Positions 35,301 to 48,900 of a DNA stretch of 64,000 nucleotides are shown in pieces. Positions within the stretch are counted from its first letter, which is position 1, and each line of letters starts with the position of its first letter. The stretch spans positions 106,001-170,000 of the forward strand of contig JAYKKM010000201.1 of NCBI GenBank assembly GCA_035772405.1, in the 5' to 3' direction. A model generated the notes under the pieces. The model was not told the origin of the DNA. It saw only the letters and a list, made by a program, of their open reading frames with translations, and ran no database searches. The translations under genes were made by a program, and so were the position numbers. The DNA comes from Chrysogorgia sp. JL179-B06 (Eukaryota > Cnidaria > Anthozoa > Scleralcyonacea > Chrysogorgiidae).

Positions 35301-38300
35301 TTTTACAGCAATCGGACTGTTATTTCAAAAGTTATCACTGTGTTGAGTGAGAAAAACACTTTTTCGAGAAAAAGTGTTTTTCTCCCAAATTTGACGCAAA
35401 AAGTGAAATTTGCTGAAAATTAACCAAAATATGCTGTCTTAGGCGTAGAACGCAATAAAACCATTTTTACAGCAATCGGACTGTTATTTCAAAAGTTATC
35501 ACTGTGTTGAGTGAGAAAAACACTTTTTCGAGAAAAAGTGTTTTTCTCCCAAATTTGACGCAAAAAGTGAAATTTGCTGAAAATTAACCAAAATATGCTG
35601 TCTTAGGCGTAGAACGCAATAAAACCATTTTTACAGCAATCGGACTGTTATTTCAAAAGTTATCACTGTGTTGAGTGAGAAAAACACTTTTTCGAGAAAA
35701 AGTGTTTTTCTCCCAAATTTGACGCAAAAAGTGAAATTTGCTGAAAATTAACCAAAATATGCTGTCTTAGGCGTAGAACGCAATAAAACCATTTTTACAG
35801 CAATCGGACTGTTATTTCAAAAGTTATCACTGTGTTGAGTGAGAAAAACACTTTTTCGAGAAAAAGTGTTTTTCTCCCAAATTTGACGCAAAAAGTGAAA
35901 TTTGCTGAAAATTAACCAAAATATGCTGTCTTAGGCGTAGAACGCAATAAAACCATTTTTACAGCAATCGGACTGTTATTTCAAAAGTTATCACTGTGTT
36001 GAGTGAGAAAAACACTTTTTCGAGAAAAAGTGTTTTTCTCCCAAATTTGACGCAAAAAGTGAAATTTGCTGAAAATTAACCAAAATATGCTGTCTTAGGC
36101 GTAGAACGCAATAAAACCATTTTTACAGCAATCGGACTGTTATTTCAAAAGTTATCACTGTGTTGAGTGAGAAAAACACTTTTTCGAGAAAAAGTGTTTT
36201 TCTCCCAAATTTGACGCAAAAAGTGAAATTTGCTGAAAATTAACCAAAATATGCTGTCTTAGGCGTAGAACGCAATAAAACCATTTTTACAGCAATCGGA
36301 CTGTTATTTCAAAAGTTATCACTGTGTTGAGTGAGAAAAACACTTTTTCGAGAAAAAGTGTTTTTCTCCCAAATTTGACGCAAAAAGTGAAATTTGCTGA
36401 AAATTAACCAAAATATGCTGTCTTTAGGCGCAAAACGCAATAAAACCATTTTTACAGCAATAACGGACTGTTATTTCAAAAGTTATCACTGTGTCGAGTG
36501 AGAAAAACACTTTTTCGAGAAAAAGTGTTTTTTCTCCAAATTTGACGCAAAAAGTGAAATTTGCTGAAAATTAACCAAAATATGCTGTCTTAGGCGTAGA
36601 ACGCAATAAAACCATTTTTACAGCAATCGGACTGTTATTTCAAAAGTTATCACTGTGTTGAGTGAGAAAAACACTTTTTCGAGAAAAAGTGTTTTTCTCC
36701 CAAATTTGACGCAAAAAGTGAAATTTGCTGAAAATTAACCAAAATATGCTGTCTTAGGCGTAGAACGCAATAAAACCATTTTTACAGCAATCGGACTGTT
36801 ATTTCAAAAGTTATCACTGTGTTGAGTGAGAAAAACACTTTTTCGAGAAAAAGTGTTTTTCTCCCAAATTTGACGCAAAAAGTGAAATTTGCTGAAAATT
36901 AACCAAAATATGCTGTCTTAGGCGTAGAACGCAATAAAACCATTTTTACAGCAATCGGACTGTTATTTCAAAAGTTATCACTGTGTTGAGTGAGAAAAAC
37001 ACTTTTTCGAGAAAAAGTGTTTTTCTCTCCCAAATTTGACGCAAAAAGTGAAATTTGCTGAAAATTAACCAAAATATGCTGTCTTAGGCGTAGAACGCAA
37101 TAAAACCATTTTTACAGCAATCGGACTGTTATTTCAAAAGTTATCACTGTGTTGAGTGAGAAAAACACTTTTTCGAGAAAAAGTGTTTTTCTCCCAAATT
37201 TGACGCAAAAAGTGAAATTTGCTGAAAATTAACCAAAATATGCTGTCTTAGGCGTAGAACGCAATAAAACCATTTTTACAGCAATCGGACTGTTATTTCA
37301 AAAGTTATCACTGTGTTGAGTGAGAAAAACACTTTTTCGAGAAAAAGTGTTTTTCTCCCAAATTTGACGCAAAAAGTGAAATTTGCTGAAAATTAACCAA
37401 AATATGCTGTCTTAGGCGTAGAACGCAATAAAACCATTTTTACAGCAATCGGACTGTTATTTCAAAAGTTATCACTGTGTTGAGTGAGAAAAACACTTTT
37501 TCGAGAAAAAGTGTTTTTCTCCCAAATTTGACGCAAAAAGTGAAATTTGCTGAAAATTAACCAAAATATGCTGTCTTAGGCGTAGAACGCAATAAAACCA
37601 TTTTTACAGCAATCGGACTGTTATTTCAAAAGTTATCACTGTGTTGAGTGAGAAAAACACTTTTTCGAGAAAAAGTGTTTTTCTCCCAAATTTGACGCAA
37701 AAAGTGAAATTTGCTGAAAATTAACCAAAATATGCTGTCTTAGGCGTAGAACGCAATAAAACCATTTTTACAGCAATCGGACTGTTATTTCAAAAGTTAT
37801 CACTGTGTTGAGTGAGAAAAACACTTTTTCGAGAAAAAGTGTTTTTCTCCCAAATTTGACGCAAAAAGTGAAATTTGCTGAAAATTAACCAAAATATGCT
37901 GTCTTAGGCGTAGAACGCAATAAAACCATTTTTACAGCAATCGGACTGTTATTTCAAAAGTTATCACTGTGTTGAGTGAGAAAAACACTTTTTCGAGAAA
38001 AAGTGTTTTTCTCCCAAATTTGACGCAAAAAGTGAAATTTGCTGAAAATTAACCAAAATATGCTGTCTTAGGCGTAGAAACGCAATAAAACCATTTTTAC
38101 AGCAATCGGACTGTTATTTCAAAAGTTATCACTGTGTTGAGTGAGAAAAACACTTTTTCGAGAAAAAGTGTTTTTCTCCCAAATTTGACGCAAAAAGTGA
38201 AATTTGCTGAAAATTAACCAAAATATGCTGTCTTAGGCGTAGAACGCAATAAAACCATTTTTACAGCAATCGGACTGTTATTTCAAAAGTTATCACTGTG

Positions 38301-41300
38301 TTGAGTGAGAAAAACACTTTTTCGAGAAAAAGTGTTTTTCTCCCAAATTTGACGCAAAAAGTGAAATTTGCTGAAAATTAACCAAAATATGCTGTCTTAG
38401 GCGTAGAACGCAATAAAACCATTTTTACAGCAATCGGACTGTTATTTCAAAAGTTATCACTGTGTTGAGTGAGAAAAACACTTTTTCGAGAAAAAGTGTT
38501 TTTCTCCCAAATTTGACGCAAAAAGTGAAATTTGCTGAAAATTAACCAAAATATGCTGTCTTAGGCGTAGAACGCAATAAAACCATTTTTACAGCAATCG
38601 GACTGTTATTTCAAAAGTTATCACTGTGTTGAGTGAGAAAAACACTTTTTCGAGAAAAAGTGTTTTTCTCCCAAATTTGACGCAAAAAGTGAAATTTGCT
38701 GAAAATTAACCAAAATATGCTGTCTTAGGCGTAGAACGCAATAAAACCATTTTTACAGCAATCGGACTGTTATTTCAAAAGTTATCACTGTGTTGAGTGA
38801 GAAAAACACTTTTTCGAGAAAAAGTGTTTTTCTCCCAAATTTGACGCAAAAAGTGAAATTTGCTGAAAATTAACCAAAATATGCTGTCTTAGGCGTAGAA
38901 CGCAATAAAACCATTTTTACAGCAATCGGACTGTTATTTCAAAAGTTATCACTGTGTTGAGTGAGAAAAACACTTTTTCGAGAAAAAGTGTTTTTCTCCC
39001 AAATTTGACGCAAAAAGTGAAATTTGCTGAAAATTAACCAAAATATGCTGTCTAAGGCGTAGAACGCAATAAAACCATTTTTACAGCAATCGGACTGTTA
39101 TTTCAAAAGTTATCACTGTGTTGAGTGAGAAAAACACTTTTTCGAGAAAAAGTGTTTTTCTCCCAAATTTGACGCAAAAAGTGAAATTTGCTGAAAATTA
39201 ACCAAATATGCTGTCTTAGGCGTAGAACGCAATAAAACCATTTTTACAGCAATCGGACTGTTATTTCAAAAGTTATCACTGTGTTGAGTGAGAAAAACAC
39301 TTTTTCGAGAAAAAGTGTTTTTCTCCCAAATTTGACGCAAAAAGTGAAATTTGCTGAAAATTAACCAAAATATGCTGTCTTAGGCGTAGAACGCAATAAA
39401 ACCATTTTTACAGCAATCGGACTGTTATTTCAAAAGTTATCACTGTGTTGAGTGAGAAAAACACTTTTTCGAGAAAAAGTGTTTTTCTCCCAAATTTGAC
39501 GCAAAAAGTGAAATTTGCTGAAAATTAACCAAAATATGCTGTCTTAAGGCGTAGAACGCAATAAAACCATTTTTACAGCAATCGGACTGTTATTTCAAAA
39601 GTTATCACTGTGTTGAGTGAGAAAAACACTTTTTCGAGAAAAAGTGTTTTTCTCCCAAATTTGACGCAAAAAGTGAAATTTGCTGAAAATTAACCAAAAT
39701 ATGCTGTCTTAGGCGTAGAACGCAATAAAACCATTTTTACAGCAATCGGACTGTTATTTCAAAAGTTATCACTGTGTTGAGTGAGAAAAACACTTTTTCG
39801 AGAAAAAGTGTTTTTCTCCCAAATTTGACGCAAAAAGTGAAATTTGCTGAAAATTAACCAAAATATGCTGTCTTAGGCGTAGAACGCAATAAAACCATTT
39901 TTACAGCAATCGGACTGTTATTTCAAAAGTTATCACTGTGTTGAGTGAGAAAAACACTTTTTCGAGAAAAAGTGTTTTTCTCCCAAATTTGACGCAAAAA
40001 GTGAAATTTGCTGAAAATTAACCAAAATATGCTGTCTTAGGCGTAGAACGCAATAAAACCATTTTACAGCAATCGGACTGTTATTTCAAAAGTTATCACT
40101 GTGTTGAGTGAGAAAAACACTTTTTCGAGAAAAAGTGTTTTTCTCCCAAATTTGACGCAAAAAGTGAAATTTGCTGAAAATTAACCAAAATATGCTGTCT
40201 TAGGCGTAGAACGCAATAAAACCATTTTTACAGCAATCGGACTGTTATTTCAAAAGTTATCACTGTGTTGAGTGAGAAAAACTTTTTCGAGAAAAAGTGT
40301 TTTTCTCCCAAATTTGACGCAAAAAGTGAAATTTGCTGAAAATTAACCAAAATATGCTGTCTTAGGCGTAGAACGCAATAAAACCATTTTTACAGCAATC
40401 GGACTGTTATTTCAAAAGTTATCACTGTGTTGAGTGAGAAAAACACTTTTTCGAGAAAAAGTGTTTTTCTCCCAAATTTGACGCAAAAAGTGAAATTTGC
40501 TGAAAATTAACCAAAATATGCTGTCTTAGGCGTAGAACGCAATAAAACCATTTTTACAGCAATCGGACTGTTATTTCAAAAGTTATCACTGTGTTGAGTG
40601 AGAAAAACACTTTTTCGAGAAAAAGTGTTTTTCTCCCAAATTTGACGCAAAAAGTGAAATTTGCTGAAAATTAACCAAAATATGCTGTCTTAGGCGTAGA
40701 ACGCAATAAAACCATTTTTACAGCAATCGGACTGTTATTTCAAAAGTTATCACTGTGTTGAGTGAGAAAAACACTTTTTCGAGAAAAAGTGTTTTTCTCC
40801 CAAATTTGACGCAAAAAGTGAAATTTGCTGAAAATTAACCAAAATATGCTGTCTTAGGCGTAGAACGCAATAAAACCATTTTTACAGCAATCGGACTGTT
40901 ATTTCAAAAGTTATCACTGTGTTGAGTGAGAAAAACACTTTTTCGAGAAAAAGTGTTTTTCTCCCAAATTTGACGCAAAAAGTGAAATTTGCTGAAAATT
41001 AACCAAAATATGCTGTCTTAGGCGTAGAACGCAATAAAACCATTTTTACAGCAATCGGACTGTTATTTCAAAAGTTATCACTGTGTTGAGTGAGAAAAAC
41101 ACTTTTTCGAGAAAAAGTGTTTTTCTCCCAAATTTGACGCAAAAAGTGAAATTTGCTGAAAATTAACCAAAATATGCTGTCTTAGGCGTAGAACGCAATA
41201 AAACCATTTTTACAGCAATCGGACTGTTATTTCAAAAGTTATCACTGTGTTGAGTGAGAAAAACACTTTTTCGAGAAAAAGTGTTTTTCTCCCAAATTTG

Positions 41301-42965
41301 ACGCAAAAAGTGAAATTTGCTGAAAATTAACCAAAATATGCTGTCTTAGGCGTAGAACGCAATAAAACCATTTTTACAGCAATCGGACTGTTATTTCAAA
41401 AGTTATCACTGTGTTGAGTGAGAAAAACACTTTTTCGAGAAAAAGTGTTTTTCTCCCAAATTTGACGCAAAAAGTGAAATTTGCTGAAAATTAACCAAAA
41501 TATGCTGTCTTAGGCGTAGAACGCAATAAAACCATTTTACAGCAATCGGACTGTTATTTCAAAAGTTATCACTGTGTTGAGTGAGAAAAACACTTTTTCG
41601 AGAAAAAGTGTTTTTCTCCCAAATTTGACGCAAAAAGTGAAATTTGCTGAAAATTAACCAAAATATGCTGTCTTAAGGCGTAGAACGCAATAAAACCATT
41701 TTTACAGCAATCGGACTGTTATTTCAAAAGTTATCACTGTGTTGAGTGAGAAAAACACTTTTTCGAGAAAAAGTGTTTTTCTCCCAAATTTGACGCAAAA
41801 AGTGAAATTTGCTGAAAATTAACCAAATATGCTGTCTTAGGCGTAGAACGCAATAAAACCATTTTTACAGCAATCGGACTGTTATTTCAAAAGTTATCAC
41901 TGTGTTGAGTGAGAAAAACACTTTTTCGAGAAAAAGTGTTTTTCTCCCAAATTTGACGCAAAAAGTGAAATTTGCTGAAAATTAACCAAAATATGCTGTC
42001 TTAGGCGTAGAACGCAATAAAACCATTTTTACAGCAATCGGACTGTTATTTCAAAAGTTATCACTGTGTTGAGTGAGAAAAACACTTTTTCGAGAAAAAG
42101 TGTTTTTCTCCCAAATTTGACGCAAAAAGTGAAATTTGCTGAAAATTAACCAAAATATGCTGTCTTAGGCGTAGAAAGCAATAAAACCATTTTACAGCAA
42201 TCGGACTGTTATTTCAAAAGTTATCACTGTGTTGAGTGAGAAAAACACTTTTTCGAGAAAAAGTGTTTTTCTCCCAAATTTGACGCAAAAAGTGAAATTT
42301 GCTGAAAATTAACCAAAATATGCTGTCTTAGGCGTAGAACGCAATAAAACCATTTTTACAGCAATCGGACTGTTATTTCAAAAGTTATCACTGTGTTGAG
42401 TGAGAAAAACACTTTTTCGAGAAAAAGTGTTTTTCTCCCAAATTTGACGCAAAAAGTGAAATTTGCTGAAAATTAACCAAAATATGCTGTCTTAGGCGTA
42501 GAACGCAATAAAACCATTTTTACAGCAATCGGACTGTTATTTCAAAAGTTATCACTGTGTTGAGTGAGAAAAACACTTTTTCGAGAAAAAGTGTTTTTCT
42601 CCCAAATTTGACGCAAAAAGTGAAATTTGCTGAAAATTAACCAAAATATGCTGTCTTAAGGCGTAGAACGCAATAAAACCATTTTTACAGCAATCGGACT
42701 GTTATTTCAAAAGTTATCACTGTGTTGAGTGAGAAAAACACTTTTTCGAGAAAAAGTGTTTTTCTCCCAAATTTGACGCAAAAAGTGAAATTTGCTGAAA
42801 ATTAACCAAAATATGCTGTCTTAGGCGTAGAACGCAATAAAACCATTTTTACAGCAATCGGACTGTTATTTCAAAAGTTATCACTGTGTTGAGTGAGAAA
42901 AACACTTTTTCGAGAAAAAGTGTTTTTTCTCCCAAATTTGACGCAAAAAGTGAAATTTGCTGAAA
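29350..42965. repeat. Array segment C: nearly invariant units
   Basis: About 83 successive units are almost identical to one consensus, with only isolated changes (for example near 30744, 32074, 36421-36535 and 40282). Both edges are abrupt. Either a recent amplification or gene-conversion tract, or a consensus-collapsed assembly. Confidence 0.85.
29440..29475. other. Representative monomer hairpin
   Basis: GAGAAAAACACTTTTT, loop CGAG, then the exact complement: a perfect 16-bp stem with a 4-base loop. One per monomer, so about 270 cruciform-capable sites in the array. Within segment A the commonest change is CACTTTTT to CTCTTTTT on the left arm, which breaks one pair. Confidence 0.9.
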
Positions 42966-45900
42966 ATTAACTAAAATATGCTGACTTAGGCGTATGAACG
43001 GATTAAAATCTTTTTTTCAGCAATCAGAATGTTATTTCATAATGTTATCACCGCGCCGAAGTGAGAAAAACACTTTTCTGAGAAAAAAGTGTTTTTCTCC
43101 CAAATTTGACGCAAAAGGTGAAATTTGCTGCCCATTAACTAAAATATGCTGTCTTAGGCGTTAGAACGCAATAAATACCATTTTTGAGCAATCCGACTGT
43201 TATTTCAAAAGTTTATCTCTGCGCCCGATGTGAGAAAAACACTTTTTCTCGAAAAAGTGGTTTTTTCTCCCAAATTTGACGCAAAAAGTGATATTTGCTT
43301 CAAATTAACAAAAATATGCTTTGTCCTAGGCGTTTTAGAACGCAATAAAATTATTTTTACAGCAATCAGACTGTTATTTCAAAAGTTATCACTGTTTTGT
43401 GTGAGATAAACTCTTTTTCGAGAAAAAGTGTTTTTCTCCAAAATTTGACGCAAAAAGTGTAATTTGCTGCAAATTAACCTAATTTATGCTGTCTTTGGCT
43501 CGTTAGTTACGGAAATATAAAAACCATTTTTACAAGCAATTCCGACTGTTTTTTCATGAGTTCTTATCACTGCGCCGAGGTGAGAAAAACACTTTTTTCG
43601 AGGAAAAAGTGTTTTTCTCCCAAATTTGACGCAAATATGTGGAAATTGCTGCAAATTAATAAAAATATGACTGACCTAGGCGTTAGGAACGCAATAAAAT
43701 CATATTTACAGCTAATCGGACTGTTATTTCAAAAGTTATCACTGCGCCGAGTGAGAAAAATCACTTTTTTGAGTAAAGTGTTTTTTCTCCCAAATTTGAC
43801 GCTAAAAGTGAAATTTGCTTCAAATTAACCAAAATATGCTGTCTTAGGCGTAGAACGCAATAAAATCATTTTTTAGAGGAGAATTATTCAGACTGTTATT
43901 TCAAAAGTTATCACTGTTTTGAGTGAAGGAAAAACACCTTTTCGAGAAAAAAAAGTGGTTTTTACTCCCAAATTTTGACCCAAAAAAGTGAAATTTTCTG
44001 CTAATTAACCTAAATATGCTGTCTTAGGCGTAGGACGCATATATAAAAAACCATTTTTACAGCAATCACGATCTGTTTTTTCTATTGTTTATCATTGCGC
44101 CGAGTGAGAAAAACACTTTTTCGAGGAAAAAGTGTTTTTTCTCCCAAATTTGACGCAAAAAGTGAAATTTGCTGCAAATTAACTAAAATATGCTGTCTTA
44201 GGCGTAGAACGCTATAAAATTATTGTTTACAGCAAATCGGACTGTTATTTCTAGAGTTATCCACTGTCTTGAGTGAGAAAAAAACAGTTTTTCGAGAAAA
44301 AAGTGTTTTTCTCCCAAATTTGATCGCAAAAAGTGAAAATTTGCTGCAAAATTAATCAGAATATGCTGACTTAGGCGTAGAACGCAATAAAACCTTTTTT
44401 ACAGCAATCAGACTGTTATTTCAAAAGTTATCAATGTGTTGTGTGAGAAAAAAACACTTTTTCAGCAGAAAAAGTGTTTTTCTCCCAAAATTTGACGCAA
44501 AAAGTTGAAATTTGCTCAAATTTAACTAAAATATGATGTCTTAGGCGTTAGAAACGAAATAAAACCTATTTTTTACAGCAATCCGAATGTTATTTTAAAA
44601 GTTTTTATCACTGCGCCGATGAGGGAGAAAAACACTTTTTTGAGAATACTGTGTTTATTCTCCCAATTTTGACGCAAAAAGTGAAAATTTGCTTCAAATT
44701 AACCAAAATATGCTGTCTTAGTCGTAGAACGCAATAAAATCATTTTAGGAGCAATCCAGACTGTTATTTCAATAGTTATCACTGTGTTGAGTGGAAAAAA
44801 CACTTTTTCGTAGAAAAAAGTGTTTTTTCTCCCAATTTTGACGCAAAAAAGTGAAATTTGCGGTAAATTAACTAAAATATGCTGTCTTAGGAGTAGAAAC
44901 GCAATTAAAACCATTTTTAGTGCAAATCGGACTGTTATTTCAAAAGTTATCACTGCGCCGAGTGAGAAAAAAACACTTTTTCCGAGGGAAAAAGTGTTTT
45001 TTTTCTGCCCAAATTTGACGCAAAAAGTGAAATTTGCTGCAAATTAATCAAAAATAAGCTGACTTAGGCAGTAGAAACGGAATAAAACCATTTTTTTTGA
45101 GCAATCGGACTGTTATTTCCAAATAGTTATCAACTGCGCCGAGTGTGAAAAAACACTTTTTGGAGAAAAAGCGTTTTTCTCTCCAAAATTTGACGCAAAA
45201 AGTGAAATTTGCTTCAAATTAACCAAAATATGCTGTCTTAGGCGTAGAACGCATTAAAATAATTTTGTAGAGCTATCAGACTGTTATTTCAAATGTTATC
45301 AATGTTTTTGTAGCACGTCAGAAAAAACACTTTTTCGAGGAAAAAGTGTTTTTCTCCACAAATTTGTACGCAAATAAAGTGATTTTTGCTGTTAATTTTA
45401 CACTAAATTATGCTGTCTTAGGCGTAGAACGCAAATTAAAAACCATTTTTAGAGCAATCGGGAATGTTTATTTCAAAAGTTATCACTGCGCGAGTTGAGA
45501 AAAACACTTTTTCGAGAAAAAGTGTTTTTTCTCCCAAATTTGACGCAAAAAGTGAAATTTGCTGCAATTTATAAATATGCTGGACTTAGGCGTTAGAACG
45601 GAATAAAAAACCATTTTAAGAGCAATCGGACTGTTATTTCAAAAAAGTTATCACTGCGCGAGTGAGAAAATCACTTTTTTGGGAAAAAGTGTTTTTCTCC
45701 CAAAATTTGTCGCATAAAAGTGATTTTTGCTTCAAATTAACCAAAATATGCTGTCTTAGGCGTAGAAAGAACGCAATAAAATGTTTTTTACAGCAATCGG
45801 ACTGTTATTTCCCAAGAGTTATCACTGTCTTGAGTGAGAAAAACAGTTTTTCGAAGAAAAAAGTTGTTTTCTTCCCAATTTGACGCAAAAAAAAGTGTAA

Positions 45901-48900
45901 ATTTGCTGCAATTTAATCAAAAATTTGCTGACTTAGGCCGTAGAACGCAATAAAATCGTTTTTACAGCAAATCGCATCCTGTTATTTCAAAAGTTTTCAA
46001 TGCGCGAGTGATGAAAAACACTTTTTTGAGGAGAAAAAGTGTTTTTCTCCCAAATTTGACGCAAAAAGTGAAATTTGCTTCTAAAATTAACCAAATTATG
46101 CTGTCTTAAGCTGTAGGAACGCAATACAATCATTTTTACTGCAATCTGACTGTTATGTCAAAAGTTATCACTCGCAGAGTGGAGAAAAACACTTTTTCGA
46201 GGAAGTGTTTTTTCTCCCAAATTTGACGGAAAAAAAAGTGAAATTTGCTGAAAATTAACCTTAATTTGCTGTCTCTTAGGGGTTAGATAGTCTTTAGAAC
46301 GCATTGTTAAAAACCATTTTTACTGCAAATCAGACTGTTATTTCAAAAGTTATCACTTGCGGCCGACGTGAGAAAAAACAGTTTTTCGAGAGAAAAAGTG
46401 TTTGTTTTCTCCCAAATTTGACGCAAAAAGTGAAATTTTGCATGCAAATTTACTAAAATATGCTGTCGTTCTTAGGGGTAGAACGCAAATAAAACCATTT
46501 TTACAAGCTATCCGACTGTTATTTCAAAAGTTATCATCTGCGCGAGGTGAGTAAAACAGTTTTTCGAGATAAAGTGTTTTTCTCCAAATTTTGAAGCCAA
46601 AAAGTGAAATTTGCTGTAAATTAACTAAAATATTGCTGTATTAGGCGTAGAACGCAATAAAACCATTTTTAGAGCAATCGGGACTGTTATTTCAAATGTT
46701 ATCACTGCGCCGAGTGAGAAAAACACTTTTTCGAGAAAAAGTTGGTTTTCTCCCAAATTTGTCGCAAAAAAAGTGAAATTTGCTGGGCAAATTAATTCCA
46801 AAAATATGCTGACTTAGGCGTAGAACGGAATAAAAACCATTTTTTAGAGCAATCGGGACTGTTCATTTCAAAAGGTATCCACTGCGCCGAGTTGAGAAAA
46901 ACACTTTTTTGAGAGAAAGTGTTTTTCTCCCAATTAGACGCCAAAAAGTGAAATTTGCTTAAAATTAACCAAAAATATGCTGTCTAAGGCCCCGTAGAAC
47001 GCAATATAAAATTATTTTTACAGCAATCGGACTGTGTATTTCAAGAGGTATCACTGTCTTGAGTGAGAAAAACAGTTTTTCGAGGGAAAAAGTGTTTTTC
47101 TCCCAAATTTGACGCAAAAAAGTGAAATTTGCTGCAAAATTAATCAAAATATGCGTGAATTAGGCGTAGGAACGCAATAAAATCGTTTTTACAGCAATCT
47201 GGACTGTTATTTCAAAAAGTTATCACTGCGCCGAGTGACGAAAAACACTTTTTTCGAGAAAAAAGTGTTTTTCTCCCAAATTTGACGCACAAAAAGTGAA
47301 TTTTGCTTCAAATTAACCAAAATATGCTGTCTTAGGCGATAGAACGCAATTACAATCATTTTTGTACAGCGAATCAGACTGTTATTTCAAAAGTTATCAC
47401 TTGCGCCGAGTGAGAAAAATCCACTTTTTCGAGGAAAAAGTGTTTTTCTACCCCAAAATTTGACGCAAAAGGTGAAATTTGGCTTCAAAATTAAACCAAA
47501 ATAATATGCTGTTCTTTAGGCGTTAGAAACGGAATAAACAACATTTCTTTTAGAGCAATCCGACTGTTATTTTCAAAAGTTCTCCACTTTTTTTTGTGCG
47601 CCGATGAGTGAGAAAAACACTTTTTTGAGAAAAGTGTTTTTTCTCCCAAATTATGATCGCAAAAGGTGAAAATTGTGCTTTCAAATTAACCAAAATATGC
47701 TGTCTTAGGTCGTATTAGAACGCAATTAAAATCATTTTATAACCGCTAATCGGACTGTTATTTCAAAAGTTATCACTGCGACGACGTGAGGAAAAACACT
47801 TTTTCGAGAAAAAGTGTTTTTTCTCCCAAATTTGGACGCGAAAAAGTTAAATTGTGTCTTCAAATTAAACCAAAATATGCTGTCTTAGGCTTTAGAACGC
47901 AATAAAAATCATTTTTAGAGCAATTCCGTCTTGTTATTTCAAAATGTGTTATCACTGTTTTGAAGTGAGAAAAACACTTTTTCGAGAATAAAGTGTTTTT
48001 CTCCCAAATATTTTGACGCCAAAACAGTGAGTGAAATTTGACTTCAAATTAATCAAAATATTGCTGACTTAGGCGTAGAACGGAATAAAATCATTTTCGT
48101 ACAGCAATCGGACTGTTATTTCAAAAAGTTATCACTGTCTTTTGATGTGCAGAAAAACACTTTTTCGAGGGAGAAAAGTGTTTTTCTCCCAAATTTGTTA
48201 CGCAAAAAGTGAAATTTTCTGCAAATTAATCAAAAATACGCTGACTTAGGCGTATAGAATACGCGAATAAAACGCATTTTTAGAGCAATCGCACTGTTTA
48301 TTTCCAAAAGTTATCCACTTGTTATTGAGTGAGATAAACACTTTTTGAAAGAAAAAGTGTTTTTCTCCCAAATTTGACGCAAATAGTGAAATTTTGCTAC
48401 TAAATTAACCAAAATATGCTTGCCTTTAGGCGTAGAACGACAATAAAACCATTTTTAGAGCAATCGGGACTAGTTATTTCAAAAGTTATCACTGCGCCCG
48501 GAGTTGAGAAAAACACTTTTTCGAGTAAAAGTGTTTTCTCCCAAATTTGGACCAGCAAAAAAGTGAAATTTGCCTTCTAAATTAACCCCAAAATATGCTG
48601 TCTTAGGCGGTAGAACGCAATATAAAAAATCATTCTTATACAGCAATCGCGACTGTTATTTCAAAAGTTATTCCACTGTCTTGAGTGAGGGAAAAAAACC
48701 ACTTTTTTCGAGAAAAAGTGTTTTTTCTCCCAAAATTTGGACGCAAAAAGTGAAATTTGCTGCAAAAATTAAATCATAATATGCTGACTAGGGCGTTTTG
48801 AGCAACGGAATAAAAACCATTTTTAGAGTAATCGGACTGTTATTTCAAAAGTTTATCACTGTTTTGAGTGTAAGGAAAAACACTTTTTTGAAAAAAAGTG

